Assembly (NCBI GenBank): GCA_035222895.1
Contig: JAVYIG010007199.1
Location: forward strand, 41,711-105,710
Source of the DNA: Strongylocentrotus droebachiensis
Lineage: Eukaryota; Echinodermata; Echinoidea; Camarodonta; Strongylocentrotidae
Direction of reading: 5' to 3'
DNA length: 64,000 nt
Shown one piece after another: positions 47,801 through 59,800 of the stretch (the first letter of the stretch is position 1; the number at the start of each line of letters is the position of its first letter). The position numbers were made by a program, and so were the translations under genes. A model generated the notes under the pieces. That model searched no databases, was not told the origin of the DNA, and saw nothing but the letters and a program-made list of their open reading frames with translations.

Positions 47801-50800
47801 CTCTAACTTCCTTATTCCTTGCCCGATTTTGTTCAAATTTTCACTGATATTTTTTAAATATCTTAAACTTTACAATAAAAGTAACTTAGTATGAAGGTTT
47901 TGGTTTCCTTTAAAGATCAAATTCAGACATCATTCTTCCAAAATTAGAATAGTTGGAGCTATGCAATCAATGTGAAATAAAAAATAACAAAAGCCCTTCT
48001 CACCTTCCTGAAGAAGATACCAATGGAGCCCGTTCTCTTGGGCCTGGGAACCGGGACGGCAGCAGTCCCGCTTGACCCTGCCTCTCCTCCTTCTGCGGTC
48101 TTGACCTTGGCGGGTGAAGACGTGTAGATGACCTTGACCGGACTGACGATGAGTCGGGCGTTACCCGTACTGTCCTTTCCTTGAATGCCTAAAGGTGGAT
48201 GAGACATAAGTTTTAAAAGATGATGGATGTGATGAGGTCATTTTTTAACTTTGGCAAGGATCGTGGTACAGTGGAAACTCATTATAAAGATCTCTGATAT
48301 AACGAGGTAACTGTTATACCAAGGTGATTTTGCTGGTATATATATATATCTTTTTTTTACCCTGATACAACAAGATACCTGATATAACGAGGTTATTTCC
48401 ATGGTCCCAAGGACCTCATTACAATGAGTTTTCACTGTATATAGCTTATCATTCAACATGGTGAGGGCGAGTTCAAGTTATGTCCAATACATTACCAAGT
48501 ATTCTAGAATTGCATTATGGAATCATGAACATGAATACATATGAAAATAACATTTTATTTGATATTTAGTCCGATCCAAGCTGTAGAAGGGCTATTATCA
48601 GCTTCATACAGTAATTAGATATAACGAGTCAACTGAATCTGTTCATTGGTTTATAGGTAGGGGGTCATGACGAAGCCATTGTGTTTCTGTGATCAGAAAG
48701 GATCGGAGACTACACGTCTCCTTCCTTGTATGAACAGCTCTCAACTCACAAAGCCCCAGAGCCCTGGAAAGGGCAATGAACTTTCAGTATTAGCATGGCA
48801 AATCATCATGTCACAGAAACTAATGCTCTAAAATTATTCTCACAGAATTCTAAGAACTAGTAAACAATAAGAGAAATATTTAAACACGATCCATCTACAA
48901 CAAAGTTTCCGATGAACAGTTTGGAAAAAAAAGAAAAAAAAATGACAATTAGTACCAAATTTGACCCTAAATAGTTGTATGGATATTAAAATTGCACGGT
49001 GCAGGTTCCTTCCAGAAATAGATCCTGGCAAGGAGTCCGTCATTTGCTTTTAGCTACGTCTAAAAATATGTGGTTTCCTGCCATTTTGAAATAAATGCTG
49101 AGTAACCTGTCAAAACCACACCATGGATGATTTGTCATCTTTTAAGTCAGCAATAATTCAAGTTTTCATTTTCCTCCGGGTGACTCTGGGTAATGGTGCT
49201 AATGCATTATTTTGTATACAAATTTCTTTATTCCATTGTGTTTTGAATGTCTCCTCTCTAAATCACGACCTTCTCTAATGCTTCGTTTTTTTCTTCTGCA
49301 AAACTTATTTTTAATAGGTTCCTCACATTCTACTTAATCTATTGTATGAATTGAGAATCATTGAGACGTGCTCATTTATACTACATGTATTGTATAATTT
49401 CTTATTTTATATGTATGTCTTTATTTTTTGTAAAATGTAGAACAATACAAATTTGAAAAGTTGAAATTTGAACAGTGTTGTAGTCAGATCAGTATTGGAG
49501 TGGTCACACACACACAAAAGGTAAAATAATGCCTCCGGCACCACCTTTAGTGGGGGCAAAGGCATAGAAAATGTAAGAAATGTAATTTACCATGCACGAC
49601 AACAAATTGTTGCTTCCTTGGAGAGACAACAACGGTGGAGTTGCTGGTCGATGATGCCGAGGTGGTAGGGCTTAATGTGGTACCTGTTGTGGATTGTACA
49701 TCTGTGAACGTCATTGCTCTGGTCACTGATGATGATGATGAGGATGTGACTATAAAGTAAACACATCATTGAGGGAGTTTTACGTTCTGTTCAGAGAATT
49801 AAACCTAAAGACATTGGGCGGTATTCTCGAAAGCGAATTAAGTTGAGTCCATGGTTTAATCCTCTGACTAAGTATGGAATGCCAAGTGTCCATATGAATA
49901 CATTTTTGAATAATTTGATATGTTCCTTAATTACTATGATAACATATTTTTATTGTTGTAATTAACTATGTTATTACAAAATATTTCTTTAATGAAAACA
50001 TTTTAATTTTAATTTAGTGACAGATTAAATTATTCAAAAACATATTCAAATGGACACTTGACATTCCATACTTAGTCGGTGGATTAAACCATGGACTAAA
50101 GTTAGTCTGCTTTCGAGAATACCACCCGTTAGCTCTAGTTAAAGATGAGGATAAAAGCTACAGAAAGCATGACAAGATCATGGACTTTTAATGGAAGTAA
50201 AAGAGTGAGAATTTTTTTGGACACTAACAACTAATGTTAAATTACAATATAAACGTTTATAGGCAAGTGGTCATGACGAAGCCATTGTGTTTCTGTGATC
50301 AGAGGGTCAGAGACTACACGTCTCCTTCCTTGTATGAAGAGCTTTCAACTCACAAAGCCCCAGAGCCCTGGAAAGGGCAATGAACTTTCAGTATTAGCAT
50401 GGCAAATCATCACGTCACAGAAACTCAATGGTCTAGGATTATTCTCACAGAATTCTAAGAACTAGTGAATAATATTGTTTTATATAATATAAAAACACAA
50501 TCCATCTACAATAAAGTTTTAGAATTTTTGGAAAACAGATGAAAAATTTGATCTATTAAAAAAAAAAGATAACAGTTGACATATTTAAGTCGTAAATTTC
50601 AGTTACAATGTCTGTAAGTACTCTTCAATTAAGAGTCTTTTCTATTGAGACAGTTTGGCAATAATTAAAACCCAATAGTGAAACCATTAAAACAAGCCTA
50701 CAAAACAATACTTGAGAATTATTTTCAGTTTGCTAACTATGAAAGAACGAGAGGTAATTCCATGAAGCTAGCCAAAACAAGAAGCTGCCTTGACATCAGG

Positions 50801-53800
50801 AAACATTTCTATAGCCAGAGAGTTGTAAGCAAATGGAACAGGCTGCCACAAACTGCCATTGATGCTCCCACACTCCTCAGCTTCAAAGGACAACTATCCA
50901 ACCTGGGTTTTTAAATGGGTCCCATTGGACCCCCTTAACCCGGCCACACCACACTATCTACTGGATCTTCATCACCACGATGGCGCGGTGTGGGCTTCAA
51001 GGTATATTCAAGGAATAGATTTTTTGAATTTCAAAGTGCCCCCACCCTCCCTGAAGGTAGTGGGAAAGTAAGCAAAGCACAAACAAGTAGAGCAAGATAA
51101 TAAATACATGCTTATCTTATACAATTTTAAACTCAACCTGGGGGGTGTTTCATAAAGCCTTTTTTCAATGACAAATGACAAAAATCAGTGACAAATCTGC
51201 TGATAACCAATCAGAAACGAGGATTTCACTAGCTTTTAACCAAAACTGTAATTTGTCACTGATGACAAGTTTTATGAAACACCCCCTGAACACAGAAGGC
51301 TCAAACACAAACCTACTTCTAATGGTTGTTTCAGTCGGGCTGGAGGATGTGCTCGTAGATGATGATGTCGTTGGAGCATCGGCAGTGAAGAGACGACGTC
51401 TGGCGCTGCCTGGAGACGGAGAGCTGAATCTATCATGGGCGGAGGTAGGCGACTGGAGGATAGCTTCCGCTGTAACATGAGCAATGACAGGTGACATTAA
51501 TACGTGATCGAGGTACAGTGAAAGCTGTCTATAAAGACCACCCAAGGGAGACAAGAAAAGTGGTCTTTATAGGCAGGTGGTCTTCATGTACAGGTTCCTT
51601 TAGTACGTGTTTCAATGAGAAACCATTTTCAAGGGAAACAAAAAATGTGGTCTTTGTAGACAGGTGGTCACTAAAGCAGGTTTGACTGTATATCTAGTTT
51701 TGAGCATAGAAACAATTTAAAGCACAATCAACACTTTAAAAAAAGTAGATAATTTCATTTATCAAAATGTTGCTATTGCATAAAATTGGATACATGGTTA
51801 GACCGGCATAAACTATCTGTATATTAACATTACAACAAAAAGTAGTTTTGTATTATACAGTTGTGCATTTACATAGTTTATAAACGTAACCATGGTTATC
51901 CACATTATATATTTATTTAAAAAAATAAAAAAAAAGTTGTTGGTGATTAAAGTCTGTTCTTGAGTGATTGCTATTACTAAAAGCAAAAACACAACAACAT
52001 TCACAATAAACATACTATTGTTATTTATATCATTAGCTTCTGATCCAACCATTATCATCTGCATCAACTGATGAATAGTTTTTAAAATAGTGAAACCAGA
52101 ATAAAAGATGAACCAACTCACTTCTTCCGCCCAGCTGGACAACCCTCTTATGGACGATGGGCGAGAGGAGGGTTTGCCCCTGACTGGAGTTTGATGAGGA
52201 TGAGGTAGCTTGACCGGTGGTTGCCCCCTTCCCACCTCCTCCTCCTCCTCCCACTACTCCTCCATCCGTCTGACCCGGTATCGTAGCATCCTCACAGGTG
52301 GGCACGCCCTGGTTGCTCGAGTCTTGCAGGAGGTCCCAGAGAGGCGAGTCACTGCGCCAAGCGTAGTCCTGCAGGATAGCCTCCTCGATCTGTGGAAAGA
52401 TAAAGAGAATTCTTGGTCACTAATGTAAATTGTAGACATGTACCACATATTAAGTAACTACCCCCCAAAACCACACAACAGTTGTATGACAGTGACCAGT
52501 TTGCTCCTGCAGCAGTTGCTCCCGTTTTTTTTTCATTAAAGGGAGATGGTCGTCAGACACCAGACTTGCTGGAAATACCATGAATTAGTTTTAAGTCTTG
52601 TACACAGCAAACCTGTGGTCCAGAGCTGCCAACCTTTGGAAGTACAAATTAGTACTCAGCACCTCCAAAATTAGTATTTTACCATCAAAATTAGTATTTT
52701 TCAACCGGCCTTCCTTTCACCTATTAAAAACCTATTGATGTCGTAACGCAGCGCAAATGCATACCGTAAAGACCATATTTTACTGATACATTTGATGTGA
52801 AACACACCAAATAACACAACAAAAATTAACCCAGAAGAAAGAAAGAGGATAAATACTGTTGCAAACTGTGGAATAAATCAGACATACCAACACCAGAGAT
52901 GCCAACTTTTGGAAATCGGAAATAGGGAGGATTTGAAAACGACACCAAATAATGTGCGCATTGTGCACATCTCGAGCGCGGAGCGCCCGACTATGCGGCC
53001 GGGGTCCAGGGCTCACCTTAGGGCCCTGGGGTTCTAGATGCTCTCTGGTGCAATATGAGCCTTATTTTGGAGCATTTTACATGTGTATTTAGTTAAATAA
53101 TTCCCATAGGTAAATAACATTGGTAGACAAATTGTACAAAATGCATGATGAATACCTCTTTCAGACCTCAAAATAGATCTACAGCAGGGCTACTGGATAC
53201 TGTATTCGGTCTTATACATGTACTTCTGAGACCATTTCTTGGTCTTCTTTTGCTGATTTCCCTATTCCTTGTCAATATCCACGCATTGTTTGAAACTTTG
53301 AATCGTCCTTCGATGTTCCACCTCGTGACTCGACTATCTTCAACTCCAGCGTCCGCTCACACATCGCGCGCCCGGGACCGGCCGGCCTAGTCTGCAGTGA
53401 AATCCCAGTAGGCATATCGCATGCAGCTGCAAAATGCAAGATGAATTTCTCTTTCAGACTTCCGATACTGGATTCGGTCTTATAGTACTTCTGTGAACAT
53501 TTCTTGGTCTTCTTTTGCTAATTTCCCGCCATTCTGTGTCAATATCCACGGCATTGGTTCACCGAAATGGTCCTTCGATGTTCCACTGCGCGACTCGACT
53601 ATCTTCGACTCCGGCGTCCGCTCACACCTCGCGGCGCCGGGACCGCCGAGCTGGTCAGCAGTGAAGTCCCGTTAGTCATATCGCATGCAGCTGCAAGGTA
53701 TGCGCGCTGCTAAGCCAATCTTTTCGCTGCTCCTTATTTTGTTTGCTTTTACATAGAATTCGGTAGCAGTGAACATATACTACATGCTAAAGTAAGCAGA

Positions 53801-56800
53801 CGATATTTCTCATGAATTCGGACTTTTGGAAGGCATTTTCGTATTTTCGTATTCCCTTCGGATTTTCGTAACAAAAACGAATTTTTCGTAACGGTTGGCA
53901 GCTCTGTGTGGTCTCATCAAGAAATATCCCCCTAGTATCTCGAATAGTCTTTGGGTGAGGGAAATGTTGGTCATAATTGACAAAACCTGCTATTGGGTGA
54001 ACACAAGAAACTTCTAAAAGTAGTTCTTAATACATGCACTGGTAGTGACAAAGATTTCAAGTCCCTTAAAAGTAAGTAAAAAGGACAAAACTATGTCTTT
54101 TGCTGAATACAAATAAAACTTACAAAGTTGAGATGCTTGACGATATCCCTTGAGAGTCCTTCTTCAGCCCTGAGGATGAGTTCAATGACTTTGTAGAAAT
54201 GGAATGCAGGGATCTCAAAGGCTTCCAGTATCCATGGAAACGTCCTGAAAAAAGTAAGATATCGAGCAATAAAAGTACATGGCTTAAGTAAAAAAACAAA
54301 AAAAAACACCATAAAGGATTATATTAAACGTCAGGAAAACATGCATTTTATCCTAAAGCTACTTGTATTTTTTAGGCAGCCCACGTAAGATTAGGGAGGA
54401 TGGACATATTATTACAAATATGACTGTTACACTATTTACAATCTATGGTATCTATTGTCTTGGGGCAATTCATCGGTTTTATTTCCTATTATGTGACTGT
54501 ACATGAATTGTATTTGATGTAAACTTTTTAATGATTTGGAAAAAAATATAAAAAAATAAAAGAAATCAAATTTAATTGAAAATACTAGAAATGAATGTAT
54601 AGAACAACCGTAGAGCTATTCTTGAAACATGAAAATGAGATAAGGGGACAAAAGATGGATAAGTAGAAATATCAATCGATACAAACAATCCCTATCATTT
54701 CCATCAATAAAACTTTTGGGCCTAGAGTTGCGATAGATCCTAATCAAATCGCAAGTTTACAATCTCCTATATGTTATGTACATAGTTGCCATTGATATAA
54801 ATCACAAATAAGTTGCGATAAATATCAACTCTTTGTAAGATGAGGCCCTTTGGGTGTGAGAAAATGACATTCTACAGGCACAGCATATTTTCTGCATGCA
54901 GCATTACCACCTTGACCTCAAATCACGATTCTGAAGAAAAGGTTTCTCCGTTCTACAAATTTTCTCAAAGACTGCATTTAAAGGGAGTGTAGCTTGGCAA
55001 ATACTGGTTAACGCCATCTACGCCTTCTTTTGGACAACTGCACTTTAACAAATGGACTTGATTAACAGTAGTCAGCGACTTAATCTCTACATGGTCAGCA
55101 TTCGCGAAAAAGAACAGAGTTCTCCTAACGCTTCAGTTTTGCATATGTTGCAAGCAAGTGATTGCTCCTGTCGCGCCATCCATAGTCCTATTATACCTGA
55201 TCGACTCCTGTGTCAGGCTACACTCCCTTTAACAAGTTTATTGAGTTTATCAAAGATGTTCTCACCTCTGAGAGTTGTAGGCGAATATGACAACCTCCAA
55301 ACAGCAGGCAAAGAGAGATCGGTGGAAAAGCTCATGCTCCAACAGATGCTGTTTATCCAACAAAGAAAAAGAAGAAGAAATTCAATATTTGAGGTTGCCT
55401 TCATATATTAACATCTATGAGAAAAGAAATAATTATGCAACACCAAGAATCACTCAACCAATTTATACACATTCAAATTGATCTTATTTTCAGCCATACT
55501 AATGCGTCGAGGCCAAAATAAACCTACCTTGAATATACCTTGAAGTCCACACCTCGCCATCGTGGTGATGAAGATCCCGTAGATAGCGTGGTGTGGCAGG
55601 GTTAAGGGGGTCCCATGGGACCCATTTAAAAACCCAGGTTGGATAGTTGTTTTTTAAGCTTAGGAGTGTGGGAGCATCAATGGCATTATCATTGTTTAGA
55701 AAAAGATTAGGAAAAATTAGGAAATGCATCAAAATTTGGAAATTTAAAATCAAATAATTATTTTGCATTTATAAGCACTCTATATGAGTTGTGAATGATT
55801 CAGATTGATTGCAAGTCTTCCAATTAATCCCAAAATTGTCATATCATATCTTTTAGTAGAGATTTGCAACTGATATCTTTAAATTGCAATATAGTTCAAT
55901 CAACTGGATTGGTTGTAAAATCTAGGACTTACTGTGAGATTCTTTAATCTCCTCTTCTCTGCTAGCATGATGTTCTCAAGGACTTTGTAATAGAGATTCT
56001 CGGCCAGTTTTAATCTTCGCTTGGCAAAGTCTTGCGGTGATCCGGCATTTCCTTCATCGAGTGCCTAGGGTAAGAAAATGGAGAAATTATGTTTTAGACA
56101 GATTTTTTAAATAAAGAGGGCAATGATCGTGCTGATGACCGAGATGATGATGATTGCCTAGAAATGGAAACGAAGATATACAGTGCGTCCCAGATAAAAC
56201 AAAACCGAGAATTATTGATGCTTTATCATAACTTAATCACAACTATAATTAATAAATGACACATAGTTGTAAAGCTTAGATCCTCTTCTTTTATTTGATG
56301 CAACTCATATGATGCATATTTCACACATGAGTGCTTAAAAACAATTTGAAGAAACGAAACAAGATTTTGTAGTTATTACATAGGGCTCATGCATACAGAT
56401 TGTAAAAAGTTCAATCCAGACTCCCTTCCAAAAGCCGTTAGTGAGGAGCCCTGCCTTTGGACTGTACAAGATCTTCGTATTTACCTGTGTGTACTTCTGG
56501 CAGAAGATCTCTCCCATCTCCTTGACTCTACTGGCAATACCCTCTGCAGGATTCTCTGAACAGTCCTTGAAGATACCCTCCAAAAGCTCGCTGGCCTCCA
56601 GCTTACGACCGGTCAGCAGGGCTTGGAGCTTGCTGACCGCTTGGGTGGCAGTGGACACTGGGGTGATCTCGGGATCCTTCTCCTTGAGGTAACGCCGGTT
56701 GGTCAGTGGGGTGGGTGGACAGAGGTCCTTGGTCTGAATAAGATGGGATGACCAACAAGGAGAATAGTCATGAGAATACCCTCTTTACGTACATTTCTAT

Positions 56801-59800
56801 CAATGGTGATGGGGCTAATTACATGTATGTCAAGTTATGTCAAGTTTTCTTTTGAATACATATTCCTCTACTTCTAAATATATATATTTAAAAACATTTT
56901 TCTTGAAATGGGTAATGTTTATTTAAGCACATATTCAACATTCAATCCTCTACGATGATGAATAAATTAGCTTAAGAGTTACCTTTTGGCTCGTAGGTTT
57001 CCTCATGGCCTCCTCTGTCTCCCTGAGGGCAGCAGACTTGGATGGTGTACCGATCTCCTCGTCAGCGTCCTTATCAAGGAAGATCCTCTCGTCAAAGTCA
57101 CCGATCGTTAGAACATACTCCTCATAATTTTTGCAGATGCTTTTGCTATGGACAGACAACACATAAAGTTGTCAGTATTTATTGTCAGAACATATTCCTC
57201 ATATTTCTTGCATATAATTTTGCGATGGGTGAAAAGATTATGCACAAGTTTGTCGGTAATTGTTAAACATAATCTTTGTCCTTCTTTCATATGCTCTTGC
57301 CGTGGAAACAATTAAGGGGTGCAAAACTTAGTTAATATTGATGAACCAATGTCCTCATACATTTTCCATTCTCTTTGCAATAGATTCAATGAATGGGCTA
57401 CGCACCTTTTTGTTCTCATGTCCCAACATTTCACAGGAAATCAAACAAACAAGGCGTACAGGTTTGTACAAATTTAAAATGATTATGTTCCCATTTTACC
57501 AGACTCCTGCAATGGATGCAAGTATAAGCTGGAAAATAAGCAAAAAGGGGATCTGTGGCTATAAATATTAACCAAGGAAACTTAATAATTGAGGATTAAC
57601 GCCCTCCCAAAGGGCATGAGTACATCAATTTAGTCTTAAACCTGGCAAAATATTAGTAACACCTTTTTAGAAAATACTTATATCTTGTGCTTCAACCTTA
57701 TGTGCAAAATGATTTTCTCAACAAAAACATTAAGAGAGAGACAAGAAAGATATTCACACCTACACAAATTATTAGCACATTACAAATAGAGAACACATTA
57801 CTCACTTGTTAAATTCAAAGTTATTGGTATCTAGTATGTTGGAGAGCTTCTCAAGGTTCCCTTCCAAACCCTGCGAGAAAAATAATATATAGAGAGGAAA
57901 AAGGAGAAAGTAGAGAAAGAAGAGAAGAAAGAGAAGAAAGAGAAAAGATTGGAAGATAAAGGAGAGAAGAAAGAAAAGAGGACAGAGATGGGAGGATAGT
58001 AGGAGAAAATATATAATAAGTCAGATTAAAACAAATATTTTAAAAAAATACAACAAATGTATATAGAAAGTGACATTTTGACAGGAGAGAGATATGCAGA
58101 GAAGGACATACGATATTGATACTACCAGTACTAGTAACTTTCTGAAATCTTGATTCTGTTCATACATTTTCAGAAGGATTTTTGATTTTATCCTTCAGTC
58201 GGATACAAGTCAAAGGCTACATTAAATTTGATGGATTTTATCTGTATGCATTAGCAAAAAAAAATATTTCTTGCCAAATAAAAAGCTTCTCTTTCAAAAC
58301 CACATGAAACTTCTCCTTGGGCTAGCTCTCAGTTTCACTTAATGAAAATTTAATTCAACACGTGGGGGTGTTTCACAAAGATCCTAAGTTGAACTCATCT
58401 CCAAGTTGGACTTAACAATTATGGAAAGCCGTTAGCATCTTTGAAAATATTTTGTAAAAGATATTTTAAAAGGCATAAAACGTTGATTCAAATCATTCAT
58501 AATTTCTATTATCATGGGAGACTTCATGTTCTTGATGTGGAATTCATGAAAAGTCTAAAATACTTGAATATTCTCTTTTGAATATATTTTATTTTAAGGC
58601 AACAAACGGCTCTCAATAATTTTTAAGTCGAACTTAGAGTTAACTTCGAGTTAGGATCTTTGTGAAACACCCCCCTGGTCAGAAGTCTAATTTTGAGAAA
58701 AATCCAAGTTCCTACCTCGTCGTCTATGAGTTTCTGTATGTGTGGCTTCCAATAGTGCTCGTTGATAGACTTGGCCTCCAGGACCAGCCCGTCGTGGACC
58801 TCACACAGCTTGTCTATGATGCAGGGGGCCTCCGATGGGACCCTGTAGTCACGACTCGTGTAGCCCTCTGGGAGGCCTGGGCAGGGGGACAAGAGAAAGG
58901 GGAGGGGGAGAGAGGACATAAACAATGTCAATAATGTTATGAACCAGAGCACTATAACACTGAGTTCCCATAGGACAATTAGGACATCTATTTAATCAGA
59001 TGGTCATATCTCAGCCATTACTTAATATATTCAATTGTTTTTCGACATTCGGACATTATTTTAGATGCTCTTTCGGAAAATGAAGAAAAAAATTGAGAAA
59101 TTCTAAAAACCTAGTTTTAATGAGGTCACACTGCACCACTCTATAGTTCATGAACAGGAGTAAATATGTCAGGACTGATCAATGTTGGTGCATTTTTAAA
59201 GAAAATGGGAACATTTACATTTTTGTCTGTTAGGGGCCAGAAGGCATCAAACTCTATAAATTATGTTAACACAGAGTTACAACCCTTCTGGCTACAAACA
59301 AATGATATGAGATCACATTTGAGTAGCATGAAAGAACATTGAAACTGTTTTGTTCCTATAAATAATGGTTACTCTGCAGGAGGTCTAAACATTGAAAATA
59401 GATGAACTTTGACCCCATGTTCATCATTCACACATTCCGATAAGCTCAGTTTCTCTTTTTACTTTTAAACTTCTGACATCTTCAGTGACGTACATGTATA
59501 GGTCTATATATTTCACCAAATACAATTACTATGTTGTCATTGTGCACAAGTTCTAGTTCTACACACAATCCGCCAAGAAATTAATCTTTATTAATCCTTT
59601 CAGGACAGGATTTGTTTTAAGGGCTAAATTGATCACATAATCTTCTTCAGATTGGCAACAATAATATTTGTCTTTTATTTCTATATTGTTAAAATAGATT
59701 GTAATGTCTCTAAAAACAATGTACTGTACTGGAAGGGAATGTCTCAAATTGCTCGAAAATGTGCCTATTTTGATAGAAAAATAATAGTTTTGAATCATAT

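Larger units (their letters stand above)
45951..47909. mobile_element. TTAA element split by a mariner-type insertion
   Basis: AGGAAACCAAAACCTTCATA at the left and its complement at the right are flanked by TTAA (45947-45950, 47910-47913). The inverted arms extend about 200 bp each (shared ACTAGTCACTAGAGGGCGG). The loop contains the element at 46235-47655. Confidence 0.85.
41857..48188 (-). other. Pocket protein, B-box and C-terminal exons
   Basis: The exon ending I-F-F-R-K leads into V-Y-H-L-M-N-V-R-L-L-D-L-C-H-R-L, L-R-R-K-I-W-T-C-L-E and D-R-H-L-D-Q-I-I-M-C (B box). Then come F-Q-E-I-M-R-S-Y-R-F-Q-P-Q-A, S-T-L-P-V-P-Q-P-S-S-A-P-P-T-P-T and G-D-L-I-K-F-Y-N. The C-terminal part has A-P-P-L-S-P-L-P-V-P and L-Y-V-S-P-H-K-R before a final exon of 55 residues, shorter and more diverged than in vertebrates. 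Confidence 0.9.
49591..52389 (-). other. Pocket protein, spacer exons
   Basis: Three exons encode a disordered spacer after a short A-box extension (W-R-S-D-S-P-L-W-D-L-L). It has a seven-glycine run, a long serine/threonine stretch and S-S-P-S-P-G-S-A-R-R-R-L-F. The R-R-L-F motif matches the cyclin-binding RxL site of p107, consistent with cyclin A/E-CDK2 docking. Several S-P and T-P sites could be CDK targets. Confidence 0.82.
54124..56733 (-). other. Pocket protein, A-box exons
   Basis: Four exons encode pocket subdomain A: T-P-V-S-T-A-T-Q-A-V-S-K-L-Q-A-L-L-T-G starts it, then F-A-K-R-R-L-K-L-A-E-N-L-Y-Y-K-V-L-E, H-R-S-L-F-A-C-C-L-E-V-V-I-F-A-Y, and IPAFHFYKVIELILRAEEGL. The A and B boxes together form the E2F and LxCxE-binding pocket in the family. 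Confidence 0.9.
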
